This document shows, piece by piece, positions 55,635 through 63,686 of a stretch of DNA of 64,000 bases (the stretch's first letter is position 1; each line of letters starts with the position of its first letter). This stretch comes from Rhizomonospora bruguierae (GTDB taxonomy: Bacteria > Actinomycetota > Actinomycetes > Mycobacteriales > Micromonosporaceae). Both the position numbers and the translations under genes were made by a program. A model generated the notes under the pieces. That model saw only the letters and a program-made list of their open reading frames with translations, searched no databases and was not told where the DNA came from. The DNA lies in the NCBI RefSeq assembly GCF_018397995.1, contig NZ_BBQH01000010.1, forward strand, positions 105,656 through 169,655, read 5' to 3'.

Positions 55635-57017
55635 ATGCAGATCCGCCACGACCTCAAGGCCGCCGACCTCGCCGGCCGACTGGACGCCCTGTGGGCCGCC
55701 TCGGCTGCGAAGATCGACTCCATCGAGCGGAGCTGCCCGCCGGGCGCCGCGTCGCCCGTGTTCACCGTCGAGGGCCGGTACACCGCCCGCGGCTGGACCG
55801 AGTGGACGCAGGGCTTCCAGTACGGCTCGGCCATCCTCCAGTTCGACGCGACCGGCGACGAGCGCTTCCTCGAGCTGGGCCGGGACCGCACGGTGCGGGT
55901 CATGGCGCCGCACGTCAGCCACGTCGGCGTGCACGACCACGGCTTCAACAACGTCAGCACGTACGGGAATCTGCTGCGGTTGGTGGCCGAGGGGCGCATC
56001 CCGGCGGACGGACGGGAGCGCGACTTCTACGAACTGGCGCTGAAGGTCAGCGGCGCGGTGCAGGCGTCCCGCTGGCGAGAGACCGCCGACGGCACGGGTT
56101 ACGTGTACTCGTTCAACGGCCCGCAGTCGCTGTTCGTGGACACGATCCGGTCCTGCCGGGCGCTGGCGGTGGCGCACCGCCTCGGCCACGTCCTCATGGG
56201 CGAGCAGGACCGGCGCATCTGTCTGCTCGGCCGCCTCATCGAGCACGCCACCAGCACGGCACGCTGGAACATCTTCTACGGCGAGGGTCGGGACGCGTAC
56301 GACGTGCGGGGACGGACCGCCCACGAGGCGCTGTTCAACGTCAACGACGGCGCGTACCGCTGCCCCGGCACGCAGCAGGGGTACTCGCCGTTCAGCACCT
56401 GGACCCGCGGCCTGGCCTGGGCCGTGACCGGCTTCGCCGAGCTGGTGGAGTTCCTGGCGACCGTGACCGACGACGAGGTGGAGCCGTTCGGCGGCCGGGA
56501 CCACGTCACCGGGGTCCTCCTGCGCGCCGCCGAGGCCACCAGCGACTTCTACCTGGAGAACACGGCCGCCGACGGCATCCCGTACTGGGACACCGGCGCA
56601 CCCGGCCTGGTCCACCTCGGCGGGTACCGGGACCGGCCGGCCGACCCGGACAACCCGCACGAGCCGGTGGACTCCTCCGCCGCGGCCATCGCCGCGCAGG
56701 GACTGCTGCGCCTCGGCCGGTACCTGACCGGCACCGGCCGAGCCGACGACGGCCGCCGGTACTGGCAGGCCGGCCTGACCGTGTGCAACACGCTGTTCCA
56801 GGCGCCGTACCTGAGCGAGGACCCGGCGCACCAGGGCCTGATCCGGCACTCCGTGTACCACCGGCCGAACGGCTGGGACCATGTACCGCCCGGCCGGGCG
56901 GTACCCAGCGGCGAGGCGAGCATGTGGGGCGACTACCACGCCCGTGAGCTGGCCCTCTACGTCCAGCGGGTGGCGCGCGACGAGCCGTACCTCACGTTCT
57001 TCGGGCCGGCCCGGTGA
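55635..57017 (+). CDS. GH88-type unsaturated glucuronyl hydrolase
   Basis: A 460-residue (alpha/alpha)6-barrel enzyme without a signal peptide, so cytoplasmic. [19 protein letters not shown] carries the nucleophile-side Asp region, [19 protein letters not shown] the second, and [14 protein letters not shown] and [17 protein letters not shown] are GH88 signatures. Such enzymes hydrate and release the 4,5-unsaturated uronic acid left by polysaccharide lyases. The stop overlaps the SDR start (GTGA). No lyase gene is in the window. Control by a LacI-type repressor is likely from the operator. Confidence 0.9.
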   Translation: MQIRHDLKAADLAGRLDALWAASAAKIDSIERSCPPGAASPVFTVEGRYTARGWTEWTQGFQYGSAILQFDATGDERFLELGRDRTVRVMAPHVSHVGVHDHGFNNVSTYGNLLRLVAEGRIPADGRERDFYELALKVSGAVQASRWRETADGTGYVYSFNGPQSLFVDTIRSCRALAVAHRLGHVLMGEQDRRICLLGRLIEHATSTARWNIFYGEGRDAYDVRGRTAHEALFNVNDGAYRCPGTQQGYSPFSTWTRGLAWAVTGFAELVEFLATVTDDEVEPFGGRDHVTGVLLRAAEATSDFYLENTAADGIPYWDTGAPGLVHLGGYRDRPADPDNPHEPVDSSAAAIAAQGLLRLGRYLTGTGRADDGRRYWQAGLTVCNTLFQAPYLSEDPAHQGLIRHSVYHRPNGWDHVPPGRAVPSGEASMWGDYHARELALYVQRVARDEPYLTFFGPAR

Positions 57018-57775
57018 GCCCGGTCGCCCTCGTCACCGGCGCGTCGCGGGGCATCGGGCGGGGCATCGCGGTGGCGCTGGCCGCCGCCGGTCACGACGTG
57101 GTGGTCAACTACGCCCGCAACGCCGGGGCGGCCGAGGAGGTCCGCGCGGAGGTCGAGAAGAGGGGTGTCCGCGCACACCTGGCCCGGGCCGACATCGGGG
57201 ACGCGGCCGCCCGCGCGGCCCTGGTCGACTCGGCGTACGCGGCGTTCGGCCGGATCGACCTGCTGGTGAACAACGCCGGCGTCGCCCCAGCCGTGCGCGC
57301 CGACCTGCTCGAGGCCACCGAGGAGTCGTTCGACCGGCTCATCGGCGTCAACCTCAAGGGCCCCTACTTCCTGACCCAGCTCGTCGCCAACCGCATGATC
57401 GCCCAGGACGGGCCGCCGGCGCGGATCGTCACCATCTCCTCGATGAGCGCCGACACGGCCAGCGTCAACCGGGGCGACTACTGCGTGGCCAAGGCCGGCC
57501 TGGCGATGATGACCCGGTTGTACGCGGTGCGCCTGGCCGAGCACGGCATCGGCGTGTACGAAATCCGTCCGGGCATCATCGCCACCGACATGACCGGGCC
57601 GGTGCGGACCAGGTACGACAAGCTGATCCTGGAGGACGGCATCCTGCCGCAGCGCCGCTGGGGTGAGCCGGCGGACGTGGCCAGGGCCGTGGTGGCGATC
57701 GCCCAGGGCGCCCTGTCGTACAGCACCGGCCAGGTCATCGACGTGGACGGCGGCTTCCACCTGCGCCGCCTCTAG
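57014..57775 (+). CDS. Short-chain dehydrogenase/reductase
   Basis: A 253-residue classical [17 protein letters not shown] binds the nucleotide, [10 protein letters not shown] is the NNAG motif, and [20 protein letters not shown] holds the catalytic Ser, Tyr and Lys; IDVDGGFHL closes the fold. Similar proteins are annotated as 3-oxoacyl-ACP reductase, but translational coupling to GH88 makes an uronate-derived keto sugar (KduD-like or related) a more likely substrate. The GTG at 57014 overlaps the GH88 stop. Confidence 0.9.
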   Translation: MSPVALVTGASRGIGRGIAVALAAAGHDVVVNYARNAGAAEEVRAEVEKRGVRAHLARADIGDAAARAALVDSAYAAFGRIDLLVNNAGVAPAVRADLLEATEESFDRLIGVNLKGPYFLTQLVANRMIAQDGPPARIVTISSMSADTASVNRGDYCVAKAGLAMMTRLYAVRLAEHGIGVYEIRPGIIATDMTGPVRTRYDKLILEDGILPQRRWGEPADVARAVVAIAQGALSYSTGQVIDVDGGFHLRRL

Positions 57776-57813
57776 CCACCCGCCTCCAGTCCCGGCCCGC
57801 CCGCCCCGCGCCG

Positions 57814-57828
57814 CCCCGCCTGGCGGGG
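57814..57828 (+). terminator. Candidate terminator after the SDR gene
   Basis: CCCCG-CCTGG-CGGGG followed by TT, 38 bases after the SDR stop codon. The stem has five pairs, so this is weak but well placed. Confidence 0.4.
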
Positions 57829-57847
57829 TTATGCGCGCTTTGGCAGC

Positions 57848-57866
57848 CACCACAAGTCCAAGATCG
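57848..57866 (+). repeat. 19-bp intergenic element, copy 2
   Basis: CACCACAAGTCCAAGATCG, 18 of 19 bases identical to the inverted copy at 28492-28510. It ends 13 bases before the -35 box of the promoter at 57880. Confidence 0.45.
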
Positions 57867-57879
57867 GGCCTTAAATGCG

Positions 57880-57908
57880 TTGCGGGGTGTGGCGGTCGGT
57901 CGTAGCGT
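57880..57908 (+). promoter_or_regulatory. Promoter for leader micro-ORF and 68-residue peptide
   Basis: TTGCGG (57880-57885), an exact 17-base spacer, and TAGCGT (57903-57908). The next ATG lies after seven bases, so the transcript should begin at or next to that codon. Confidence 0.6.
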
Positions 57909-57915
57909 GCCTGGC

Positions 57916-57927
57916 ATGCGCTTCTGA
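57916..57927 (+). CDS. Leaderless micro-ORF M-R-F
   Basis: ATG CGC TTC TGA lies seven bases past the -10 box and has no Shine-Dalgarno sequence. Its stop codon overlaps the first base pairs of the long stem at 57926-57983. A three-residue frame can occur by chance; its place at the predicted transcript start, abutting a stem, is what makes it notable. It could act as a ribosome-loading leader rather than encode a functional peptide. Confidence 0.4.
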   Translation: MRF

Positions 57928-57983
57928 CACCCGGTTCCACGGTTCCGCCGCCGGCGCATCCGCCGCGGCGTGCCCCGGGTGTC
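57926..57983 (+). promoter_or_regulatory. Structured leader upstream of the 68-residue peptide gene
   Basis: GACACCCGG (57926-57934) pairs with CCGGGTGTC (57975-57983); between them GCCGCCGGCG and CCGCCGCGGCG can form inner stems. Two TCCTCC sequences (57982-57987, 57996-58001) are complementary to the AGGAGG of the peptide gene (58063-58068), so alternative folds could hide or expose that ribosome site. No known riboswitch class is recognised. Confidence 0.45.
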
Positions 57984-58073
57984 CTCCGCGTCGCATCCTC
58001 CGCCGATCCGGCGTCGATCACGCTGCCCCCGGGGCCCCTGCCCGATCTTCTCGATCTTCCTCAGGAGGCTCCC

Positions 58074-58280
58074 ATGCCGGAATTCCACGTCCACGTCGAC
58101 CCCGACGATCTGGCGCTGACCGACCTCGCGGCCGCCGTCGACCTGCCCACCCCCTCCCGCGGGCGCGACTCCGGTCGCCACGAGCGGGGTAGGCACCGGG
58201 GCGGCAAGGGCGGCGCATCCCGCCGCACCAGCACGCAGCCGGCCAGCACCACCCGCCAATACGCCTTCCGCCGCTCCTGA
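58074..58280 (+). CDS. 68-residue peptide with acidic N-half and basic C-half
   Basis: Strong start: AGGAGG lies five bases before the ATG. Residues 1-27 (MPEFHVHVDPDDLALTDLAA and on) are acidic and amphipathic, like a leader; residues 29-68 are Arg/Gly/Ser/Thr-rich without Cys, ending in RQYAFRRS. It has its own promoter and a 150-base structured leader. No modifying enzyme is adjacent, and no family is recognised. It could be an orphan peptide precursor, a small nucleic-acid-binding protein, or a regulatory peptide. Confidence 0.6.
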   Translation: MPEFHVHVDPDDLALTDLAAAVDLPTPSRGRDSGRHERGRHRGGKGGASRRTSTQPASTTRQYAFRRS

Positions 58281-58334
58281 CGGCACCCCACCCCACCCTC
58301 CACGCAGGGCCGGGCAGGGCCAGGCCGCGCGGGG

Positions 58335-58371
58335 GTGGGGGCCCACGATCGGCGCGGAGGTGGGCGCCCAC
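58335..58371. repeat. Two 12-bp palindromes between convergent genes
   Basis: GTGGGGGCCCAC (58335-58346) and GTGGGCGCCCAC (58360-58371) differ at one base and start 25 bases apart. They fall between the peptide gene and the convergent flavoprotein gene and may help terminate both. Confidence 0.5.
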
Positions 58372-58407
58372 ACAGCGGGAGAGGGTGGTGGGGTGCGGGC
58401 AGTGAGA

Positions 58408-59523
58408 CTAGAGGAGGCGGAGGGCGGTGGAGTAGGCGCGGCGGCGAAGGAGGGTGGCGAAGGTGGTCTCGCCGCGGCAGAAGGCGGCGAAGGCGCGCCA
58501 GCCCGGCGGGGTGGCGAGCGCCGCGTGGAAGGCCAGCGGCCGGCGGGTGAACGCCGCGCGCAGGCGGCGTCCGGCGGCCATCTCCGCGCCGAGGGTCTCC
58601 TCGACGGCGCTCTCGTAACGGGCCGCGTCGCCGGCCGCGACGGCTTCGCCGGCCAGGGCGCCGGAGCGCAGGGCGTAGCTGATGCCCTCGCGGGTCCAGG
58701 GTTCGAGCAGGCCGGCGGCGTCACCGGCGACGATCACCCGGCCGCGGCGCAGGGGCGAGTCGGCGGCGCGGCAGCGGGTCAGGTGGCCGGAGTCCTGGAT
58801 GCGTTCGAGGGCGCCGAGGCCCGCCTGGGCGAGAAAGCGGTCGAGGTACGCCCGGGTCTGGTCGCCGGTGCCGCGCTCGGCGATGACGCCGGCGGTGAGC
58901 ACGCCGTCCTTGGGGAAGACCCAGCCGTACGAGCCGGGGATCGGTCCCCAGTCGATCAGGAGGCGGCCGCGCCAGGCGTCCCGGAGGGCGGGCGGGGCGG
59001 CGAGTTCGAGTTCGAGGCCGAGGTCCACGTCGGTGCAGCGGACGCCGACGTGCCGGGCGGTGACCCCGGCGGAGCCGTCGGCGCCGACGAGGAACCGGCC
59101 GGTGACCCGTTCGCCGTCGGCCAGCACGGCGGTGACCCCGTCCGGGTCCTGCTCCACCGCGCGCACGCGCGCCGTGCGCACCACCGCGCCGGCGTCCGCG
59201 GCGGCGTTGCAGAGGGTGGCGTCGAACTCCTCGCGGCGGACCATGGACAGCAGCGGCTCGGCCGTGCGGCGGACCAGTCGCCGGCGCCCGGCGAGGGTGA
59301 AGACGGCCTCGTGGACCCGCTCGGCCACCGGCACCGCCACGCGGGCGCCGGCCGCCGCGAGGGACGTGCCGATCAGGCCCCCGCCGCACGTCTTGTACCG
59401 CGGGTGGGTGGCCCGGTCCAGCACCAGGGTCCGGGCGCCGGACCGCGCGGCGGCGTACCCGCAGCTGAGTCCCGCCGGCCCGGCGCCGACCACCACAACA
59501 TCCCATTCTGGCTGTCCCGGCAC
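58408..59523 (-). CDS. Geranylgeranyl-reductase-like FAD oxidoreductase
   Basis: A 371-residue flavoprotein of the GGR group. VVVVGAGPAGLSCGYAAARS is the FAD-binding motif, TCGGGLIG the substrate-side segment, FLVGADGSAGVTARH the DG motif, and VAGDAAGLLEPWTREGISYA the GD motif. Relatives reduce prenyl chains, for instance of menaquinone or lipids. GTG at 59523 is chosen because the frame upstream loses similarity; no good Shine-Dalgarno sequence is seen. With the distant terpene synthase it is the only other prenyl-related gene here. Confidence 0.88.
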   Translation of the reverse strand: MPGQPEWDVVVVGAGPAGLSCGYAAARSGARTLVLDRATHPRYKTCGGGLIGTSLAAAGARVAVPVAERVHEAVFTLAGRRRLVRRTAEPLLSMVRREEFDATLCNAAADAGAVVRTARVRAVEQDPDGVTAVLADGERVTGRFLVGADGSAGVTARHVGVRCTDVDLGLELELAAPPALRDAWRGRLLIDWGPIPGSYGWVFPKDGVLTAGVIAERGTGDQTRAYLDRFLAQAGLGALERIQDSGHLTRCRAADSPLRRGRVIVAGDAAGLLEPWTREGISYALRSGALAGEAVAAGDAARYESAVEETLGAEMAAGRRLRAAFTRRPLAFHAALATPPGWRAFAAFCRGETTFATLLRRRAYSTALRLL

Positions 59524-59671
59524 GCGCCGAGGGTAGCCGCCGGAGACGTCTGAACTTTCAGCCGGGCGACCCCAACACACCGGGATACTGACCGTAAACG
59601 GCCGGTGTATTGATCGTTTCAGCTCGCAGTAGCGGGCGGGGCGGCACATGCCGTACGGTAACGGGGCGCGA

Positions 59672-59686
59672 CGCGGTATAACCGCG
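59672..59686. promoter_or_regulatory. 15-bp palindrome upstream of the STAS gene
   Basis: CGCGGT-ATA-ACCGCG lies 61 bases before the STAS start, in the 224-base divergent region shared with the flavoprotein gene. The centre resembles a -10 box (GGTATA). It may be an operator overlapping a promoter. Confidence 0.4.
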
Positions 59687-59747
59687 CGTCACCCACCGGG
59701 GTCCGCGAAAACCTACTCGCCCTCCCCGCCGGAACCGGAGGTGGGAC

Positions 59748-60116
59748 ATGACCGTCCGGATCGTCGAGCCCTCGATTGCCGGGCCCTCGCCTGCCAGCAC
59801 CGTACGGATCACCGTTCGGGGCGCGGTCGACGTGGCCACCGCGGCGGAGTTGCGGGATGAGATTCTCGCAGTCCTTGCCCGGTCCCGGCCGAGGCTCATC
59901 GTGCTGGACTTCCGATCGGTCTCCTTCATCGACTCGACGGGCATCGGGGCACTGGTCGCCGGCCACAAGGCCGCCACCGTCACCGGCGCCGAACTGCGGC
60001 TGGAGAACCTGTCCGCGTTCGCCCACCGGCAACTGTGGATCACCGGCCTGCTCGGCCTGTTCGGGTACCCGGCGCCCAGCGCGCCGCCGGAGGCCGACTT
60101 ACCCGCCGCCATGTGA
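59748..60116 (+). CDS. STAS-domain anti-sigma-factor antagonist
   Basis: A 122-residue SpoIIAA/RsbV-like protein. RITVRGAVDVATAAELRDEI and VLDFRSVSFIDSTGIGALVA form the STAS core, with the phospho-acceptor Ser in DSTGIG. In the unphosphorylated form such proteins bind a kinase-type anti-sigma factor and free a sigma factor. GGAGGTGGG lies just before the ATG. No anti-sigma kinase or sigma gene is adjacent, so the partner is elsewhere. The last 15 residues are an Ala/Pro tail. Confidence 0.9.
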   Translation: MTVRIVEPSIAGPSPASTVRITVRGAVDVATAAELRDEILAVLARSRPRLIVLDFRSVSFIDSTGIGALVAGHKAATVTGAELRLENLSAFAHRQLWITGLLGLFGYPAPSAPPEADLPAAM

Positions 60117-60145
60117 GGACCGGGGGCTGAGCGGGCCCCCGGTCC
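60117..60145. terminator. Bidirectional terminator between STAS and LPMO genes
   Basis: GGACCGGGGGC (60117-60127) pairs perfectly with GCCCCCGGTCC (60135-60145) around a seven-base loop, directly after the STAS stop codon and before the convergent LPMO end. Confidence 0.85.
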
Positions 60146-60153
60146 CCTAGCCA

Positions 60154-61197
60154 CTATCCGCAGCTGAAGTTGCCGAATACCGGTGTGGACGCGCTGCTGG
60201 CGAGGAACCCGGCGGTGGCGGTGCCGCCCGGCGGGATCGACTGCGCGTAGTCGGGCGGGAGCATCGCGATGGTCTGCCCGTTCTGGGTGAACACGCCGTT
60301 CCACCCGCTGGCGAGCGTGCCGGTGGACATCGTGAAGCTCGCACGCCAGTTGGTCATCGTGGCGGTGCCGTTGTTCGTGACCGTCACCGTCGCCTGGAAC
60401 CCGCCGGACCAGGCGCTGTCCACCGTGATCGCCATGCTGCACGCCGCGTTACCGGGCGGGTTGGTCGGCGGGTTGGTCGCCGGAGGGGTGGTCGGCGGCC
60501 TGGTGGTGGGCGGGGTGGTGGTGGGCGGCGTGGTGGGTCCGCCGGTGCCGTTGAACACCACGTCCGAGCAGCCGTAGAAGGACTCCTGGCTGTCCGAGCG
60601 CCACCAGACGGCGTAGATGATGTGCCGGCCGCTGCGGTTCGGCAGCGTCACCGACAGCGGGTAGGAGCCGTTGGCCAGCGCGGGCTGCGGGTCGAACACG
60701 GCGAACGGGTCGCCCAGGTCGCTCCACTTGAGCGGCTGGGTCGGGTCGTAGCCCTGCCGGGTCACGTACAGCTTGAACGAGCCCGGGTGCGGCACCCACG
60801 CGCCGTACTGCATGGTCATCCGCGCGCCGGCCTGGAGCGTGGTGGCAGGCCAGTCGGCACGCGGCGCGTCGTAGGCCGCGTACTTGCTGAACCCGGCGCT
60901 GCACAGCTGGCCGTCGGGGATGTACCCGGCGGTCCGGCCACCGGCGTCCGAGCGCAGCACGCCGTACCAGTCGTACAGCGGTTGGGTGCCGCCGGCGTTG
61001 ACGGCCGCGGCGCACGCCGGGTTCTTCGGGATGATCTGGCCGCCGGTCAGGCCGTCGGTGTAGCAGGCGTAGGTGCGGCTGGCCGGCGAGGTCAGGGCGC
61101 CGTGCGCGAACGCCGCCCCCGGGGTCAGCACGGTGATCGCGGCGGTCGCCGCGACGGCGGCGGCGGTTAACAGCGCCGCCCTGCGTAGTCTGCTCAC
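60154..61197 (-). CDS. Secreted AA10 lytic polysaccharide monooxygenase with CBM2
   Basis: A 347-residue copper enzyme that oxidatively cleaves cellulose or chitin. The Sec signal ends AAFA|HG, so mature His32 is the first ligand of the copper histidine brace; the His of YGAWVPHPGSFKLYV is the probable second ligand. After the AA10 domain (to about 225) comes a Pro/Thr linker of repeated TTPP units and a C-terminal CBM2 (CSMAITVDSAWSGGFQATV to FGNFSCG). GTG at 61197 follows AGGGGACC; the longer frame would put 53 residues before the signal. Confidence 0.94.
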   Translation of the reverse strand: MSRLRRAALLTAAAVAATAAITVLTPGAAFAHGALTSPASRTYACYTDGLTGGQIIPKNPACAAAVNAGGTQPLYDWYGVLRSDAGGRTAGYIPDGQLCSAGFSKYAAYDAPRADWPATTLQAGARMTMQYGAWVPHPGSFKLYVTRQGYDPTQPLKWSDLGDPFAVFDPQPALANGSYPLSVTLPNRSGRHIIYAVWWRSDSQESFYGCSDVVFNGTGGPTTPPTTTPPTTRPPTTPPATNPPTNPPGNAACSMAITVDSAWSGGFQATVTVTNNGTATMTNWRASFTMSTGTLASGWNGVFTQNGQTIAMLPPDYAQSIPPGGTATAGFLASSASTPVFGNFSCG

Positions 61198-61362
61198 AAT
61201 GGTCCCCTCGAAAGTGGTGAGAGCCCTGGTACGGGAGATGGAGGGGCCACAGCGCGTGGAGTGGTGGTCGCAGGGGTGGTCGATTGCCCTCGACGACCCA
61301 GAAGCCCGGCTGGCGGCGGCCGCGGCACGGGCGGCCATGCATTGATATTCAACCATGTCTAC

Positions 61363-61397
61363 GGTCGATCGGCCAAGCCGCGTTGGTATGATCGACC
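61363..61397 (+). promoter_or_regulatory. Inverted repeat and -10-like box upstream of SMP-30 gene
   Basis: GGTCGATC (61363-61370) and GATCGACC (61390-61397) are perfect inverted arms. TATGAT (61387-61392), a good -10 box, overlaps the right arm. It lies 22 bases before the SMP-30 start, which has its own GGAGG, so a repressor here could control that gene. No clear -35 box is seen. Confidence 0.5.
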
Positions 61398-61418
61398 ACC
61401 GCCGGACCGGGAGGAACT

Positions 61419-62258
61419 GTGCTGAGGGTGTTCGACGAGCGGCGCTGCGAACTGGGCGAAGGCCCGCACCGCGACGAGCGCACCGGTCGCTTCTGGTGGG
61501 TCGACATTCTGGGGTCGCGGGCGCTCTGGCGGGCGGACGACGACAGCGTGGGCGAATTCGCGCTCCCCGGCCACGTCGGCGCCCTGGTGCCCCGCGCCGC
61601 CGCCGGGCATGTCGCCTGCCTGCCCGAGGGCCCGGCCACGGTGGACGAGAACGGCGCCGTCACCCCGCTCGCCAGCTACCCGTCCGGGCCGCCCGAGGGC
61701 CCGGCGATGCGGTCCAACGACGCGAAGGCCGACCCGGTCGGCCGCCTCTGGCTGGGCACCATGGCGTACGACGAGACGCCCGGCGCCGCCGCCCTCTACC
61801 GGCTGGAGCGCGGCGGAGCGCTCACCACCACCCTGACCGGCCTGACCATCAGCAACGGCCTCGGCTGGTCCCCGGACGGGCGAACGATGTACCACATCGA
61901 CACGCCGACGGGGCGGGTCGACGCGTACCCCTTCGACATGGCCACCGGCGCGTTGGGCGAGCGGCGCACCTTCGCCACCATCGACCGCGGCTCCCCCGAC
62001 GGGATGTGCGTGGACGCCGAGGGCGGGGTCTGGGTGGCGCTCTGGGGCGGCGGGGCCGTGCTGCGCTTCACGCCGGACGGCACCCTGGACGCCACGATCG
62101 AGGTACCCACCCCGCAGGTCACCGCCTGCGCGTTCGGCGGGGAGACCCTGGTGATCACGACCGCCGCGGTGGGCCGCCCCGACGACCCCGCCGCCGGCCT
62201 CACGTACGCCATCGAACCGGGGTACGCGGGCCCGCCGGTCGACCGCTTCGCGGGCTGA
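61419..62258 (+). CDS. SMP-30/gluconolactonase-family protein
   Basis: A 279-residue six-bladed beta-propeller. The metal-site Glu in LGEGPHRD, Asn in RSNDAKADPVGRLWLGTM, Asn in TISNGLGWSPDGRTMYHIDT and Asp in SPDGMCVDAEGGVWVAL match the calcium-binding lactonase family. It probably opens a sugar lactone in the cytoplasm; there is no signal peptide. GTG at 61419 has GGAGG four to five bases upstream. Next to a LPMO and carbohydrate genes, a sugar-acid route is plausible. Confidence 0.9.
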   Translation: MLRVFDERRCELGEGPHRDERTGRFWWVDILGSRALWRADDDSVGEFALPGHVGALVPRAAAGHVACLPEGPATVDENGAVTPLASYPSGPPEGPAMRSNDAKADPVGRLWLGTMAYDETPGAAALYRLERGGALTTTLTGLTISNGLGWSPDGRTMYHIDTPTGRVDAYPFDMATGALGERRTFATIDRGSPDGMCVDAEGGVWVALWGGGAVLRFTPDGTLDATIEVPTPQVTACAFGGETLVITTAAVGRPDDPAAGLTYAIEPGYAGPPVDRFAG

Positions 62259-62317
62259 GAGCGGGCGACACCGCCCACCGGGCATCGCGGCGGCGGGCGC
62301 TCACCTACGGTGTGGCT

Positions 62318-63052
62318 GTGAAGCCGTTCCTGCTGCTGTCCTCGCGGCCCGAAGACCTGGCCGCCGACGGCGAGTACGCCGCCTTCCTGGCGGTGACCGG
62401 CCTGGCGCCCGAGTCGCTGCACCGGGTCCGGATGGAGGCCGGTCCGCTGCCCCCGCTGAACCTGGACGACCACAGCGGCGTGCTGATCGGCGGCAGCCCG
62501 TTCAACTCCAGCGACCCGCCGGAGTGCAAGTCCGCGGTCCAGCGGCGGGTGGAGGCGGAACTGAGCGGGCTGCTCGACGAGATCGTGGCCCGTGACTTCC
62601 CGCTCCTCGGCGCCTGCTACGGCGTCGGCACGCTCGGCGTCCACCAGGGCGGGATCATCGACCGGACGCACGCCGAGCCGGTCTCCTCGGTGCGGATCTC
62701 ACTGACCGGGGAAGGGCTCGCGGACCCGCTCCTGGCCGGCATGCCGCCACGGTTCGACGCGTTCGTCGGGCACAAGGAGGCGTGCCGGGTACTGCCGCCC
62801 GGCGCCGCCCTGCTGGCCACCTCGCCGGCCTGCCCGGTGCAGATGTTCCGGATCAAGCGGAACCTGTACGCCACCCAGTTCCACCCCGAACTGGACGTGC
62901 CGGGCATCGTCACCCGGGTCCACGTCTACCAGCACGCCGGGTACTTCCCGCCGGCCGAGGTGGCGGCGCTCGTCGCCCGGCTGAGCACCGCGGTGATCAC
63001 CGAGCCGGGCCGGATCCTGGCCAACTTCGTCGACCGGTACGGCCGCGGGTGA
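62318..63052 (+). CDS. Class I glutamine amidotransferase-like protein
   Basis: A 244-residue stand-alone amidotransferase domain. The nucleophile is the Cys of PLLGACYGVGTLGVHQGG, and the His and Glu complete the triad in YATQFHPELDVPG. GVLIGGSPFNSS is the oxyanion-side loop. Relatives are annotated as GMP-synthase-like or gamma-glutamyl hydrolase-like and lack a fused synthetase, so the reaction is unknown. GTG at 62318 lies six bases after TACGGT, a leaderless start, and is preferred over the long upstream frame. Confidence 0.88.
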   Translation: MKPFLLLSSRPEDLAADGEYAAFLAVTGLAPESLHRVRMEAGPLPPLNLDDHSGVLIGGSPFNSSDPPECKSAVQRRVEAELSGLLDEIVARDFPLLGACYGVGTLGVHQGGIIDRTHAEPVSSVRISLTGEGLADPLLAGMPPRFDAFVGHKEACRVLPPGAALLATSPACPVQMFRIKRNLYATQFHPELDVPGIVTRVHVYQHAGYFPPAEVAALVARLSTAVITEPGRILANFVDRYGRG

Positions 63053-63098
63053 CCGGCCCGGAGGGGTAGCCGGCGCGAAAGTGTCGGGGGCGGGGGCC

Positions 63099-63686
63099 AT
63101 GATGGCGGCCATGGCCGAGGTCCTGCTGTTCCACCACGCGCAAGGGCTCACTCCCGGCGTCCGCGACTTCGCCGCGGCGCTGGAGCGGGCCGGGCACACC
63201 GTGCGCCTCCCCGACCTCTACGGGGGCCGGGTCTTCGACTCACTGGAGGCGGGCGTGGCCCACGCCCAGCAGGTCGGGTTCGGGGAGGTCATCGACCGGG
63301 GCCGGCGGGCCGCTGAGGGGCTGCCGGCCGGCCTGGTCTACGCCGGGTTCTCGCTCGGGGTCCTGCCGGCGCAGATGCTGGCGCAGACCCGTCCGGGCGC
63401 GCGCGGTGCGCTGCTGTTCGAGGGCTGCGTGCCGGTGTCCGAGTTCGGCGGGGGCTGGCCGGCGGGCGTCCCGGTCCAGATCCACGGCATGGACGGCGAC
63501 GAGTTCTTCGCCGGGGAGGGCGACGTGGAGGCGGCCCGCGCGCTGGTCGAGTCGACCCCGGAGGCGGAGCTGTTCCTCTACCCCGGCGGGGAGCACCTGT
63601 TCGCCGACAGCAGCCTGCCCGGGTACGACCGGGGCGCGGCGGAGCTGCTCACCGCGCGGGTGCTGAGTTTCCTCAGTTCTCGGTGA
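63099..63686 (+). CDS. Dienelactone-hydrolase-like alpha/beta hydrolase
   Basis: A 195-residue small alpha/beta hydrolase. AEVLLFHHAQGLTPGVRDFA begins the fold, the nucleophile elbow is YAGFSLGVLP with Ser in place of the Cys of true dienelactone hydrolases, GMDGDEFFAGEGD holds the acid residue, and YPGGEHLFADSS the His. Two ATG codons compete (63099 and 63111); no clear Shine-Dalgarno sequence decides. Its stop overlaps the end of the convergent secreted-protein gene by 14 bases. Confidence 0.85.
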   Translation: MMAAMAEVLLFHHAQGLTPGVRDFAAALERAGHTVRLPDLYGGRVFDSLEAGVAHAQQVGFGEVIDRGRRAAEGLPAGLVYAGFSLGVLPAQMLAQTRPGARGALLFEGCVPVSEFGGGWPAGVPVQIHGMDGDEFFAGEGDVEAARALVESTPEAELFLYPGGEHLFADSSLPGYDRGAAELLTARVLSFLSSR

